Positions 8,672 to 16,581 of a stretch of 64,000 nt of DNA are shown in pieces. The notes below the pieces were generated by a model. That model did no database searches, was not told where the DNA came from, and saw only the letters and a list, made by a program, of their open reading frames with translations. Location of the stretch: positions 1,240,001 to 1,304,000 of the forward strand of contig NZ_QJUV01000001.1 in assembly GCF_003397585.1 (NCBI RefSeq), written 5' to 3'. The position numbers and the translations under genes are program-made. This stretch comes from Gardnerella piotii. GTDB taxonomy: Bacteria > Actinomycetota > Actinomycetes > Actinomycetales > Bifidobacteriaceae. Each line of letters begins with the position of its first letter. Position 1 is the first letter of the stretch.

Positions 8672-9583
8672 TCACTTTTTAACAACATACGCAAAATCGT
8701 GAATCACGCGACCAGCTTCTAATCCCTTGCGCTCAAAATTCGTCAAAACACGCCCATCAAAGCGACGCGACTCCACAAAATCCGCATGAGGCAAATCCGC
8801 AGCATCTTGCGCATTACCCTTTCCAACATGCTCCGTAGGCAAACTCACGCGCAAATCGCCATCGTTTTCAAAGCACGCCAAAGAATCCATAACTTCGTGA
8901 ACATGCAATGCGTAATCCTCAATATCTGTAGCAATTCGCCAAACTCCGCCTGCAACAAGCGCATTATGCACAGACTTAGCCAAAGATGGCTGAACAATTC
9001 GGCGCTTGTGATGACGCATTTTAGGCCAAGGATCCGGGAAAAATGTCCAAACCTCTGCCAAAACACCACTTTTGCACGCCGCAAGAAAATCAGGAGCGTT
9101 CACTTGAGCAATTCGCAAATTACGCAAATCCTGCTTACCAGCCAAAAGCATAGTGTGCGCTACGCCTGGGTCATAAACTTCTAGCGCAAGAAAATTCGTA
9201 TTCGGGTTTGCTGCAGCAGCTGCCACAATGTTTTCTCCCTGCCCCGAGCCGATTTCGACTATAAGCGGATTAGCATTGCCCCAATTGGCTTCAATCCATT
9301 GCGAATCCACACACAAATCGCTTTTTACGCGCAAAGACCCATCGCCATCCGCAATGCATAGCAAATAAGCGCCTGAGTAGCGTTGCTTGGCTTTCTCTAA
9401 GCGCGCGTCGAGCCTGGCAGATCTTCGTACAAAAGAAAGAATCGCCCTAGCGGATGCGTGAGGCTGTTGAGGTTTGGAAGAGTCGCAAGCAACCGCGCCA
9501 CCATCCTCGCCATCAGTCAAATCGCCAAAAGAGTGGCCACCATGCAAATCGTCACTTGCACTATCTACATTAAAATCGTTCAT
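8672..9583 (-). CDS. trmB: tRNA (guanine-N7-)-methyltransferase TrmB
   Basis: TrmB methylates G46 of tRNAs using S-adenosylmethionine. The SAM-binding loop is [12 protein letters not shown], the acidic strand is [11 protein letters not shown], and the family signature is [19 protein letters not shown]. The C-terminus ends in [17 protein letters not shown]. Compared with short TrmB proteins there is an N-terminal extension of about 80 residues, rich in Asp/Gly and then basic, as in other bifidobacteria. The open frame reaches a GTG at 9628. I chose the ATG at 9583 because an AAGGAAG lies upstream of it; the ATG at 9613 is an alternative. It sits between tRNA-Glu and galE. Confidence 0.93.
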   Translation of the reverse strand: MNDFNVDSASDDLHGGHSFGDLTDGEDGGAVACDSSKPQQPHASARAILSFVRRSARLDARLEKAKQRYSGAYLLCIADGDGSLRVKSDLCVDSQWIEANWGNANPLIVEIGSGQGENIVAAAAANPNTNFLALEVYDPGVAHTMLLAGKQDLRNLRIAQVNAPDFLAACKSGVLAEVWTFFPDPWPKMRHHKRRIVQPSLAKSVHNALVAGGVWRIATDIEDYALHVHEVMDSLACFENDGDLRVSLPTEHVGKGNAQDAADLPHADFVESRRFDGRVLTNFERKGLEAGRVIHDFAYVVKK

Positions 9584-9689
9584 TTTTAGCCAATCTTCCT
9601 TATTTTCTTGCATACGCGATTGAATCACAACTCATCGCATAATATCAAACGCGCAAAACACTGGCACAAATACCAGCACAAACACAAAC

Positions 9690-9725
9690 AATCACAAACA
9701 CTGGAACAATCACAAACACTGGAAC
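9690..9725 (+). repeat. 18-bp tandem repeat upstream of galE
   Basis: Two perfect head-to-tail copies of an 18-bp unit (AATCACAAACACTGGAAC) lie at 9690-9707 and 9708-9725. They sit in an ACAAAC-rich stretch (about 9658-9740) between the divergent trmB and galE genes. Confidence 0.7.
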
Positions 9726-9825
9726 AAACACAAACAATGCCAAAAACACAATATGATTCAAGCGCTATAATTTCCCTATAACATTATGCAAAAACAGCAT
9801 ATGCAAGAAAGGTAAACGGTAAACA

Positions 9826-10836
9826 ATGACTATTCTAGTTACAGGCGGATGCGGCTACATTGGCGCACACGTTGTACACGCTCTTCACCAAGCAAAGCAA
9901 AACGTTGTAGTTGTAGACGATTTGAGCTACGGAAAGCCTACAAGAATTGAAGGCGCGCGACTTTACGGAATGGACATTGCTTCCCCAGACGCTGGAGCGC
10001 GACTTGCGCAAATAATGAAGGAAAATAACGTTGACTCTGTGATTCACTTTGCTGCGCGAAAGCAAGTTGGAGAGTCCGTAGAAAAGCCACTTTGGTACTA
10101 CCAGCAGAACATTAATGGCATGCTTAACGTTCTAGAAGGAATGCGCCAAAGCGGTGCTAAAAAGCTTGTTTTTTCGTCTAGCGCGGCCACGTATGGCGAG
10201 CCGCCTGTAGAAGTTGTGCCAGAAGACGTTGTGCCAATGCTTCCGATTAATCCATACGGCCAAACTAAACTTTTTGGCGAGTGGATGGCACGCGCTTGCG
10301 AACACACTTATGGAATTCGCTTTTGCGCACTTCGCTACTTTAACGTTGCGGGATGCGGGCCTGTGGAGCTAGAAGATCCTGCGATTTTGAACCTGATTCC
10401 TATGCTTTTAGATAGGTTGCAGCAAGGCAAAGCTCCTGCGATTTTTGGCAACGACTACCCTACTGACGACGGCACTTGCATTCGCGACTACATTCACGTT
10501 TCTGATCTTGCAGACGCGCACATTGCAGCGCTTACTTATTTAGATCGCGATGAGCGCAAATACGACGCTTTTAACGTTGGAACAGGCAAAGGCACTTCTG
10601 TTCGTCAAATTGTAGACGAAGTTAGGCGCGTTACTGGATTGCCATTTAGAGAGGCGATTTTAGGGCGTAGAGCTGGCGATCCGCCACAATTGATTGGAAG
10701 CACAAAGCGCATTAACGAAGAGATGGGATGGCACGCGCGCTACAGCGTTAAAGATATTGTGGAATCTGCATGGAAAGCTTGGCAAGCAAATCCAGATCAT
10801 CATATTGATGTTGAATCGTGGAAGCAAGTTGACTAA
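9826..10836 (+). CDS. galE: UDP-glucose 4-epimerase GalE
   Basis: GalE interconverts UDP-glucose and UDP-galactose, serving the Leloir pathway and exopolysaccharide precursors. The 336-residue protein begins with the NAD-binding Rossmann signature TGGCGYIGAH (residues 6-15). The catalytic residues are around S118 (FSSSAATYG), with Y144 and K148 in YGQTK. The RYFNVAG and DDGTCIRDYIHVSDLADAH segments are also typical. The length is normal. A GAAAGG lies upstream of the ATG. It is a single gene followed by a hairpin terminator. Bifidobacteria often carry several epimerases, and some also act on GalNAc substrates; specificity cannot be read here. Confidence 0.95.
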   Translation: MTILVTGGCGYIGAHVVHALHQAKQNVVVVDDLSYGKPTRIEGARLYGMDIASPDAGARLAQIMKENNVDSVIHFAARKQVGESVEKPLWYYQQNINGMLNVLEGMRQSGAKKLVFSSSAATYGEPPVEVVPEDVVPMLPINPYGQTKLFGEWMARACEHTYGIRFCALRYFNVAGCGPVELEDPAILNLIPMLLDRLQQGKAPAIFGNDYPTDDGTCIRDYIHVSDLADAHIAALTYLDRDERKYDAFNVGTGKGTSVRQIVDEVRRVTGLPFREAILGRRAGDPPQLIGSTKRINEEMGWHARYSVKDIVESAWKAWQANPDHHIDVESWKQVD

Positions 10837-10899
10837 TGACTAAGCGAGTTGACTAGTCAAGTCAGATAAGCAAGTCATATAAACAAGTCATATAAACAA

Positions 10900-10930
10900 A
10901 AAACGCGCGGCAAAAATGCTGCGCGTTTTG
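10900..10930. terminator. Terminator between galE and tRNA-Phe (bidirectional)
   Basis: ACGCGCGGC pairs with GCTGCGCGT (one mismatch) around an A-rich loop. A runs lie on the left and TTTTGTT on the right. It can end galE on the plus strand and the tRNA-Phe transcript on the minus strand. Confidence 0.75.
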
Positions 10931-10955
10931 TTATTTAGTTTTGTTTATTTACTTG

Positions 10956-11028
10956 TGGCTCCGAGCGGGATCGATCCGCTGACCTAGCGATTTTCAGTCG
11001 CTCGCTCTACCAACTGAGCTACAGAGCC
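10956..11028 (-). tRNA. tRNA-Phe (anticodon GAA)
   Basis: A cloverleaf forms on the minus strand. The acceptor GGCTCTG pairs with CGGAGCC, the D-arm is GCTCAGTTGGTAGAGC, the anticodon loop is CTGAAAA (anticodon GAA), and the T-arm is GCGGATCGATCCCGC. The discriminator is A and CCA is not encoded. It lies 43 bp downstream of tRNA-Asp. Confidence 0.96.
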
Positions 11029-11037
11029 ATGATGAAT

Positions 11038-11060
11038 AAAAAACCCGGGCGAACCGGGCC
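11038..11060 (-). terminator. Hairpin between tRNA-Asp and tRNA-Phe
   Basis: CCCGG and CCGGG pair around TTCGC on the minus strand and are followed by six T. It looks like a terminator for tRNA-Asp, although some transcription may continue into tRNA-Phe. Confidence 0.6.
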
Positions 11061-11071
11061 TTTACTAATCG

Positions 11072-11145
11072 CGACCCCGGCCGGACTTGAACCGGTGACC
11101 TCCGCCGTGACAGGGCGGCGCTCTAACCAACTGAGCTACGGGGCC
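11072..11145 (-). tRNA. tRNA-Asp (anticodon GUC)
   Basis: A cloverleaf forms on the minus strand. The acceptor GGCCCCG pairs with CGGGGTC, the D-arm is GCTCAGTTGGTTAGAGC, the anticodon loop is CTGTCAC (anticodon GTC), and the T-arm contains GGTTCAAGTCC. The discriminator is G, as expected for tRNA-Asp, and CCA is not encoded. Confidence 0.96.
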
Positions 11146-11288
11146 GTGGCTTTGTTCCATTGAACAGCCGAGTTACTATCTTACAGAATCCACGCCAAAA
11201 TGCAAGCTCAAAAGCGTGTTCGGCGTGTTGCCGCGGAATATCAAGCAAACGCACATTATGTTCAATACGTGCAAACACACAACGCTGG

Positions 11289-13547
11289 CTACTCCAGCTC
11301 CATTGCACCCGTGCAAAGTTGATAATATTCTCCGCGCTTTTTCATCAAGTCTTCATGAGACCCACGCTCAACAATCCTGCCATGGTCCAAAACCATAATC
11401 ACATCCGCGTTTCGCACTGTGGAAAGCCTGTGCGCAATCACAAACACGGTTCTATCTTGCATCAAAGCATCCATCGCGCTTTGCACAAGCGCTTCCGTAT
11501 GCGTGTCTATCGAAGAAGTTGCTTCGTCTAAAATCAAAACAGGCGGATTCGCAACAGCAGCGCGCGCAATCGCAATCAGCTGCTTTTGGCCCTGCGAAAG
11601 CTCTGCTCCGCCGTTTTTAATATGCGTGTTGTAGCCGTCTGGCAGCTTGGAAATAAAGGAATCCGCATGCGCAAGAGTGGCGGCAGCAACGCAATCCGAA
11701 TCGCTAGCATTAAGACGTCCGTAGCGAATATTGTCCATTATGCTTGCACTAAACAATCCAACATCTTGCAAAACAGTTGCAACAGCATGTCGCAAGTCGC
11801 TTTTGCAAATATTGCGAACGTCAATTCCGTCATACAAGATTTGACCATCTGCAATGTTGTAAAAACGCGTAAGAAGATTGGCGATTGTGGTTTTGCCAGC
11901 GCCAGTGGCACCTACAAGCGCAACTTTTTGACCCGCGTGCGCATACCAAGATATGTTGTGCAAAACGGTTTTAGAAGGCTCGTAGCCAAACGTAACGTTT
12001 TCAAAGCGAACATCTCCCCTAACAAGCGTATAAACGCCGTCTTTAGAGCAAATCGCGTGTTTTTGGGCATCCGTGCAAGAATCGTAGCTTGAAGAATCTG
12101 GATTTGAATAATCGCAACTTGAAGAATCGTAGCTCGAAGAATCGCAATTTGAAGAATCGCAACTTGACTTTTCAGAGCAATTTTTCCACGCCCAATACAC
12201 GTTATTTCCGCAAGAATCTTCGCTTACTTCACTAAAAACTTGCAAATAAGACTGTTTAGCGTCTGTAAAATCTACTTGCGATTTATTGCTATTATCCCCA
12301 CTATCTCCACTACAAAACTCAACGATTTTTGCGCGAATTTTAACAAGCTTAACTGTTCCATCATCTTTTTCAACAGGCTCATCTAAAAGCGCAAAAATGC
12401 GATTCGCGCCTGCAGCTGCCATCATAAGCGAATTTAATTGCATTGTTATCTCGCCAATCGGGTTTATAAACGCGCGAGAAAGCGTAAGAAGCGATATAAG
12501 CGTGCCGATTGTAAGCGTGCTTGAATTCACACCAAAAACGCCGCTCAATCCAGCAGAAGGCACGCCAGCATTTACAGCCCACGCTCCAAAAATCGCAAGC
12601 AAAACGTAAAAAAGATAGCTCGCGTTACTAATCACAGGCATAACATTATTTGCGTAAGAATTGGCGCTAGCAGAAATTTTTTGCACGCGAGAAGCCAAAT
12701 CACTTAATTTTTTAACCGCCGCACGCTCGTGATTAAAAATCTTAATAACTTTTCTACCAGAATCCGCCTCTTCTACAAACTCGTTCAAATCACCCAAAGC
12801 TGCCTGGAATTGCACAAAAAGCTTGCCCGAACGCTTAAGCATAAAACGCACTAGAAGCAAAAGAATTGCAGTAAAAATCACAATAAAAATCGCAACAGGA
12901 ATCGAAAGCCAAACAATCGCGCAAAACGCAGCCGCAATAGACATTAGCGCGCTAAACGAATCGGGAAAAGACCAAGAAATCGCTTCATGGAGCGCTTCCG
13001 TGTCGTTTGTGTATCGGCTCATAACATCGCCATATCCGTGAGCGTCTAAGTACCCAAGCGGAAGATCTTGATGATGCTTAAACATTTGATTTCTAAGGTT
13101 TCGCATTACACTTTGCGCGATTTTTACAACCAGCCTGCTCCAAAGCCAGCTAAAGAACACACCAATAGCGCACACGCATGCCATAATTGCAATCATTCGC
13201 AAAAGTGGCGCAAAATCGGGATTACGCTTGCCGATTAGAGGCAAAATGTACGCGTCTACAAGCGATTGCAAAAACATTGCGCTTACAGCTTGAACAATGG
13301 AGCTTACAATAATTGACACAATAACAACAAAAACTTGCATCTTGTAAGCCATAATATAAGACGCTAAGCGCTTTAGAACGCGCCAATTTAGAGCGGATTT
13401 TTCTTGCGATTTTTGCTCTAAGTTTTCTTGCGATTTTTGCTCTAAGTTTTCTTGCGACTTGTGATCTAAGTTTTCTTGCGATTTTTGCGAAGATTCTTGT
13501 GCAGACTTTTGCGCCAAGTTTTCTTGCGACTTTTCATTATTTTTCAT
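11289..13547 (-). CDS. ABC exporter half-transporter with canonical nucleotide-binding site
   Basis: This protein of about 752 residues has an N-terminal Gln/Glu/Lys/Ser repeat (8-residue unit QENLEQKS), then six membrane helices, then an ATPase domain. The Walker A is GATGAGKTT, the signature LSQGQKQL, and the Walker B LILDEATSSID with the catalytic Glu. A Ser/Asp/Cys-rich five-residue repeat (units such as SSYD, SSCD) is inserted before the ATPase domain. The frame is open to 13610. I chose the ATG at 13547 because CAGGATT precedes it and it gives an 11-bp overlap with the upstream partner gene. It pairs with the 13537-15480 gene as a heterodimeric multidrug or lipid exporter. Confidence 0.88.
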   Translation of the reverse strand: MKNNEKSQENLAQKSAQESSQKSQENLDHKSQENLEQKSQENLEQKSQEKSALNWRVLKRLASYIMAYKMQVFVVIVSIIVSSIVQAVSAMFLQSLVDAYILPLIGKRNPDFAPLLRMIAIMACVCAIGVFFSWLWSRLVVKIAQSVMRNLRNQMFKHHQDLPLGYLDAHGYGDVMSRYTNDTEALHEAISWSFPDSFSALMSIAAAFCAIVWLSIPVAIFIVIFTAILLLLVRFMLKRSGKLFVQFQAALGDLNEFVEEADSGRKVIKIFNHERAAVKKLSDLASRVQKISASANSYANNVMPVISNASYLFYVLLAIFGAWAVNAGVPSAGLSGVFGVNSSTLTIGTLISLLTLSRAFINPIGEITMQLNSLMMAAAGANRIFALLDEPVEKDDGTVKLVKIRAKIVEFCSGDSGDNSNKSQVDFTDAKQSYLQVFSEVSEDSCGNNVYWAWKNCSEKSSCDSSNCDSSSYDSSSCDYSNPDSSSYDSCTDAQKHAICSKDGVYTLVRGDVRFENVTFGYEPSKTVLHNISWYAHAGQKVALVGATGAGKTTIANLLTRFYNIADGQILYDGIDVRNICKSDLRHAVATVLQDVGLFSASIMDNIRYGRLNASDSDCVAAATLAHADSFISKLPDGYNTHIKNGGAELSQGQKQLIAIARAAVANPPVLILDEATSSIDTHTEALVQSAMDALMQDRTVFVIAHRLSTVRNADVIMVLDHGRIVERGSHEDLMKKRGEYYQLCTGAMELE
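12076..12165 (-). repeat. 15-bp in-frame tandem repeat inside the ABC exporter gene
   Basis: There are six consecutive 15-bp units close to GAAGAATCGCAACTT (plus-strand reading). They encode Ser/Asp-rich pentapeptides just before the ATPase domain. Because the unit is a multiple of three, copy-number change would lengthen or shorten the linker without a frameshift. Confidence 0.8.
13399..13538 (-). repeat. 24-bp in-frame tandem repeat at the N-terminus of the ABC exporter
   Basis: Units of 24 bp (starting TTTTCTTGCGATTTTTGC in plus reading) lie at 13399, 13423 and 13447, with looser copies up to 13538. They encode the octapeptide QENLEQKS and variants before the first membrane helix. Confidence 0.8.
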
Positions 13548-15480
13548 TGTTAATCCTGCCGCCTTCGCTACCTTCGCCGTCTTCACTGCCTTCGCTGTTT
13601 TTAGACTCAATCATTTTTACACCTTGAGAAATCGCCATTTTTCTATAAATTTCACACGATTCCATCAACTCGCTATGCTTCCCTTTAGCAACAACACGCC
13701 CATCTTTAAGAACAACAATCAAATCCGCATGCATGCAAGAAGACACGCGTTGCGCAACAATGATTTGCGTGGAATCGGGCATAAAATGCCTTAAATTCTC
13801 GCGAATCTTGGCGTCTGTTTTAACATCTACCGCACTCATTGAATCATCTAAAATCAAGATTTTTGGCCGCTTTAGCAATGCGCGCGCAATGCAAAGTCGC
13901 TGTTTTTGACCGCCCGAAAGATTCTTACCGCCTTGCTCAAGATTCGTGTTATATGCATGTGGCAAATCGTTTATAAACTCTTGAGCGCAAGCGATTTTGC
14001 ACGCTTCGCGCAAGTCGGAGTCACTGGCATCCTCATTGCCCCATCGAAGATTTTGCGCAATAGTGCCGCTAAACAGAATATTTTTTTGTAACACAATTCC
14101 TATCTGGTTGCGCAAACTTTTGGAATCATAAAAACGAACGTCTGATCCGCCTACAAAAACAGTGCCTTTTGTTACATCGTAAATGCGAGCAATCAAATTT
14201 ATAATACTTGACTTTCCGCTACCCGTTGCGCCCACAATCCCAACAGTAGAGCCAGAAGGAATGTTTAGATTTATGTTGTGTAAAATTTCCTGACTATCTT
14301 TAATTTCCTGATTGCCTTTCGACAAATCGCCAGCAGCCGAAGACAAACCGCCATTTACGCGCGCAAAATCATGCTCAAAATCATTCGCAGAATCATATGC
14401 AAAATCAACATTATTAAAGCAAATCGAAGCATCTGCAAGCTCTGTAATAGGGTTTTTATGAACATACTCACTGTTATGCGATTGTAAAACATTTGCAACA
14501 CGATGCATTGACGTGCGCGCAGTAACCGTCATAACAAAAATTACAACCAAGTTAGCCAACGCAAACAAAATTTGCAACGCATACACAACCAGCGCCGCAA
14601 GATTTCCCGTAGTCAAGCCAAATGCAGGATTATTTCCCGAAGCAACGATTTGCTTAGAAGCCATCCACGCAATAAGAAGCAAACACGCATAAAAACACAA
14701 GTTAAAAAGCGGAATACTGCAATTTAGAACATACTCTGCTTTTAAAAAATAGCTGTAAATCTTATGCGATATGCGCCTAAAACGGTGGTTTTCGTAGTCT
14801 TCCCTAACATACGACTTAACAATGCGAATATTGCGCAAATTTTCGCTAACCATGCTGTTCATGATGTCAATCGTGCCGTAAATTCGCGCAAAAGTAGGCG
14901 CAACAATCTTTGCACCAATACCACAAATAACGCCAACAATTGGAATAAGACTAAGAAAAACCCAAGAAATAGAAGGGCTTATGCAAAAAGTAAACCACCA
15001 CGCTGCAACAATAATCACAAGGCTGCGAACGCCTGCGCGAATAACCATTTGATACGCAAATTGAATATTAGAAACGTCGCTAGTTAAGCGCGTAACAACA
15101 GTGCCAGTAGAAAAACGGTCAAGATCGCAAAAACTCAACGATTGCAAGCGACTAAACATCTTGCATCGCAAATTTTTGCCAAAGCCAGCGCTAGAATAAG
15201 CGCAACAAACTCCAGAAATAACGCCGAAAATCATTGATATTGCAGCAAAAGCTAGTAATTGCAAGCCGTAGTATTTAACAGCGTTTTGGGATTTTGCGGC
15301 AATTCCAAAGTCAATAAGACTAGACATTACTGTTGGAATCGCAATTTGCATAGACGCTTCTACAAAAATCGCAACAGACGTGATTACGCCAAGCATGCGA
15401 TAGCGCTTTAACAGCGGCATTATTGTGCGAAACGCATGAGGCGCGTAATTCTTAGGTTTTTGCTGCGATTTTGCTTTCAT
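13537..15480 (-). CDS. ABC exporter half-transporter with degenerate nucleotide-binding site
   Basis: This 647-residue partner subunit has six membrane helices (about 30-330) and a C-terminal ATPase domain. The Walker A is GATGSGKSS and the signature NLSGGQKQRL. The Walker B reads LILDDSMSAVD, so the catalytic Glu is Asp. That substitution is the hallmark of the non-hydrolysing site in heterodimeric exporters such as BmrC/BmrD and TM287/TM288. Its gene overlaps the canonical-site partner by 11 bp, so equal co-translation is expected. The ATG at 15480 has a GAGAGG upstream. The substrate is unknown. Confidence 0.9.
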   Translation of the reverse strand: MKAKSQQKPKNYAPHAFRTIMPLLKRYRMLGVITSVAIFVEASMQIAIPTVMSSLIDFGIAAKSQNAVKYYGLQLLAFAAISMIFGVISGVCCAYSSAGFGKNLRCKMFSRLQSLSFCDLDRFSTGTVVTRLTSDVSNIQFAYQMVIRAGVRSLVIIVAAWWFTFCISPSISWVFLSLIPIVGVICGIGAKIVAPTFARIYGTIDIMNSMVSENLRNIRIVKSYVREDYENHRFRRISHKIYSYFLKAEYVLNCSIPLFNLCFYACLLLIAWMASKQIVASGNNPAFGLTTGNLAALVVYALQILFALANLVVIFVMTVTARTSMHRVANVLQSHNSEYVHKNPITELADASICFNNVDFAYDSANDFEHDFARVNGGLSSAAGDLSKGNQEIKDSQEILHNINLNIPSGSTVGIVGATGSGKSSIINLIARIYDVTKGTVFVGGSDVRFYDSKSLRNQIGIVLQKNILFSGTIAQNLRWGNEDASDSDLREACKIACAQEFINDLPHAYNTNLEQGGKNLSGGQKQRLCIARALLKRPKILILDDSMSAVDVKTDAKIRENLRHFMPDSTQIIVAQRVSSCMHADLIVVLKDGRVVAKGKHSELMESCEIYRKMAISQGVKMIESKNSEGSEDGEGSEGGRINNEK

Positions 15481-15550
15481 GCGACCTCTCTAATAAATGA
15501 ATTTATACGCTTAATCATATCACCTCTGACTGTTTTGACTTGTAGTGCGA

Positions 15551-15722
15551 TTGTACTGCGACACGCCGTAAATCAGGTACATGGCAGGTCGTGTCGTTCG
15601 CGCGGTCTAAGCGCGCGAACGTCTTCGCCACGCAGAAGCAGTGCTTCTGCCTTGAGTGGCCCAGCGCTCCGAATTGCCTTTTCGCGCTACGCTCTAAGCG
15701 AAAAGGCAGGTCGGAGCGCACT
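15551..15722 (-). repeat. Mosaic palindromic element (module B plus full module C1)
   Basis: On the minus strand, module C1 occupies 15594-15719 with three hairpins. The first has an outer stem GCGCTCCGA/TCGGAGCGC and an inner GCCTTTTCGC/GCGAAAAGGC. The second is the central palindrome around GCAGAAGCACTGCTTCTGC, closed by CCAC/GTGG. The third is a GC hairpin with GTTCGCGCG/CGCGCGAAC arms. A B-module copy (GTACCTGATTTACGG core, minus strand) lies beside it at about 15551-15583. The element fills the gap between the 5' end of the ABC exporter operon and the 3' end of nrdG. Confidence 0.85.
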
Positions 15723-15740
15723 ATTTCTAACAACTATTAG

Positions 15741-16448
15741 CTAACTCGCGTCACCTTCGCCAACTGCTCGATCCTTGCCGTAGATTGATGGAATAAAACG
15801 CTCTTGATCGTGAAGCTTTTCCCAGATTACAGGCGGATCAATCGGATTTTTCAGCGACTTTGGCACGTCAATAATCCGCTGATTACTAGATCCGCGGAAT
15901 TGCAGCAGCGAATCGTGAAGATCCTTCATATATCGCCCGTCAACAAGAATGTCAATGTATTGCAAAAGCTCAAGTTTATCTGGCGTCTCGCCTTTGCGCA
16001 TAAGCTCTTCCCAAGTGTAACCAGTCCAGCTCCAAATGTCTTTTGTATTACCAAACTCGCTTCGAATACGCTTGCAAAGTGGCAGCAAAATACCAGTGTT
16101 AAGAAGCGGCTCGCCGCCAAGAAGAGTCAAACCTTGCACGTACGGAAGCGCCAAATCTTCCATAATCTGGTCTTCAAGCTTTTGCGTGTATGGGTAGCCT
16201 GCGCGAAAATCCCAAATCGACTCGTTATAGCATTCAACGCAATGGAACGGGCAGCCAGAAACATACAGCGAGCAGCGGATTCCCTCGCCATCTGTCATAA
16301 GAAATCGCTTATAATCCGCAATCATGCCCTTGCTCATGCGCTCACTGGACCACTGCCCTGCGCGCGGATTATTAGAAAGAGAGGTTGGAATCCAAGGCCC
16401 GCGGTTAACGTCTGCAGGTGCAAAATCGTGCAAACTTATACGAGCCAT
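15741..16448 (-). CDS. nrdG: Anaerobic ribonucleotide reductase activating protein NrdG
   Basis: NrdG is the radical-SAM activase that installs the glycyl radical on NrdD. The 235-residue protein carries the cluster motif CX3CX2C at C66, C70 and C73 (SGCPFHCVECYN), followed by LTLLGGEPLLN, a radical-SAM SAM-binding segment. The length is somewhat above the usual 155-200 residues because of an N-terminal lead of about 45 residues. An AAAAGG is upstream of the ATG. It follows nrdD on the same strand after 133 bp; together they supply dNTPs without oxygen. Confidence 0.95.
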   Translation of the reverse strand: MARISLHDFAPADVNRGPWIPTSLSNNPRAGQWSSERMSKGMIADYKRFLMTDGEGIRCSLYVSGCPFHCVECYNESIWDFRAGYPYTQKLEDQIMEDLALPYVQGLTLLGGEPLLNTGILLPLCKRIRSEFGNTKDIWSWTGYTWEELMRKGETPDKLELLQYIDILVDGRYMKDLHDSLLQFRGSSNQRIIDVPKSLKNPIDPPVIWEKLHDQERFIPSIYGKDRAVGEGDAS

Positions 16449-16581
16449 GGTTCCAACCTTTTAGTAATTTAGCCTAGCTTTTACTTTATTTTATGCGACT
16501 TTATGCGACTTTAAGCCGTGATTTTACGCTGCGACTTTACGCGATTACACGCTCCGCAATTTTATACCGCATTCCTACGAG

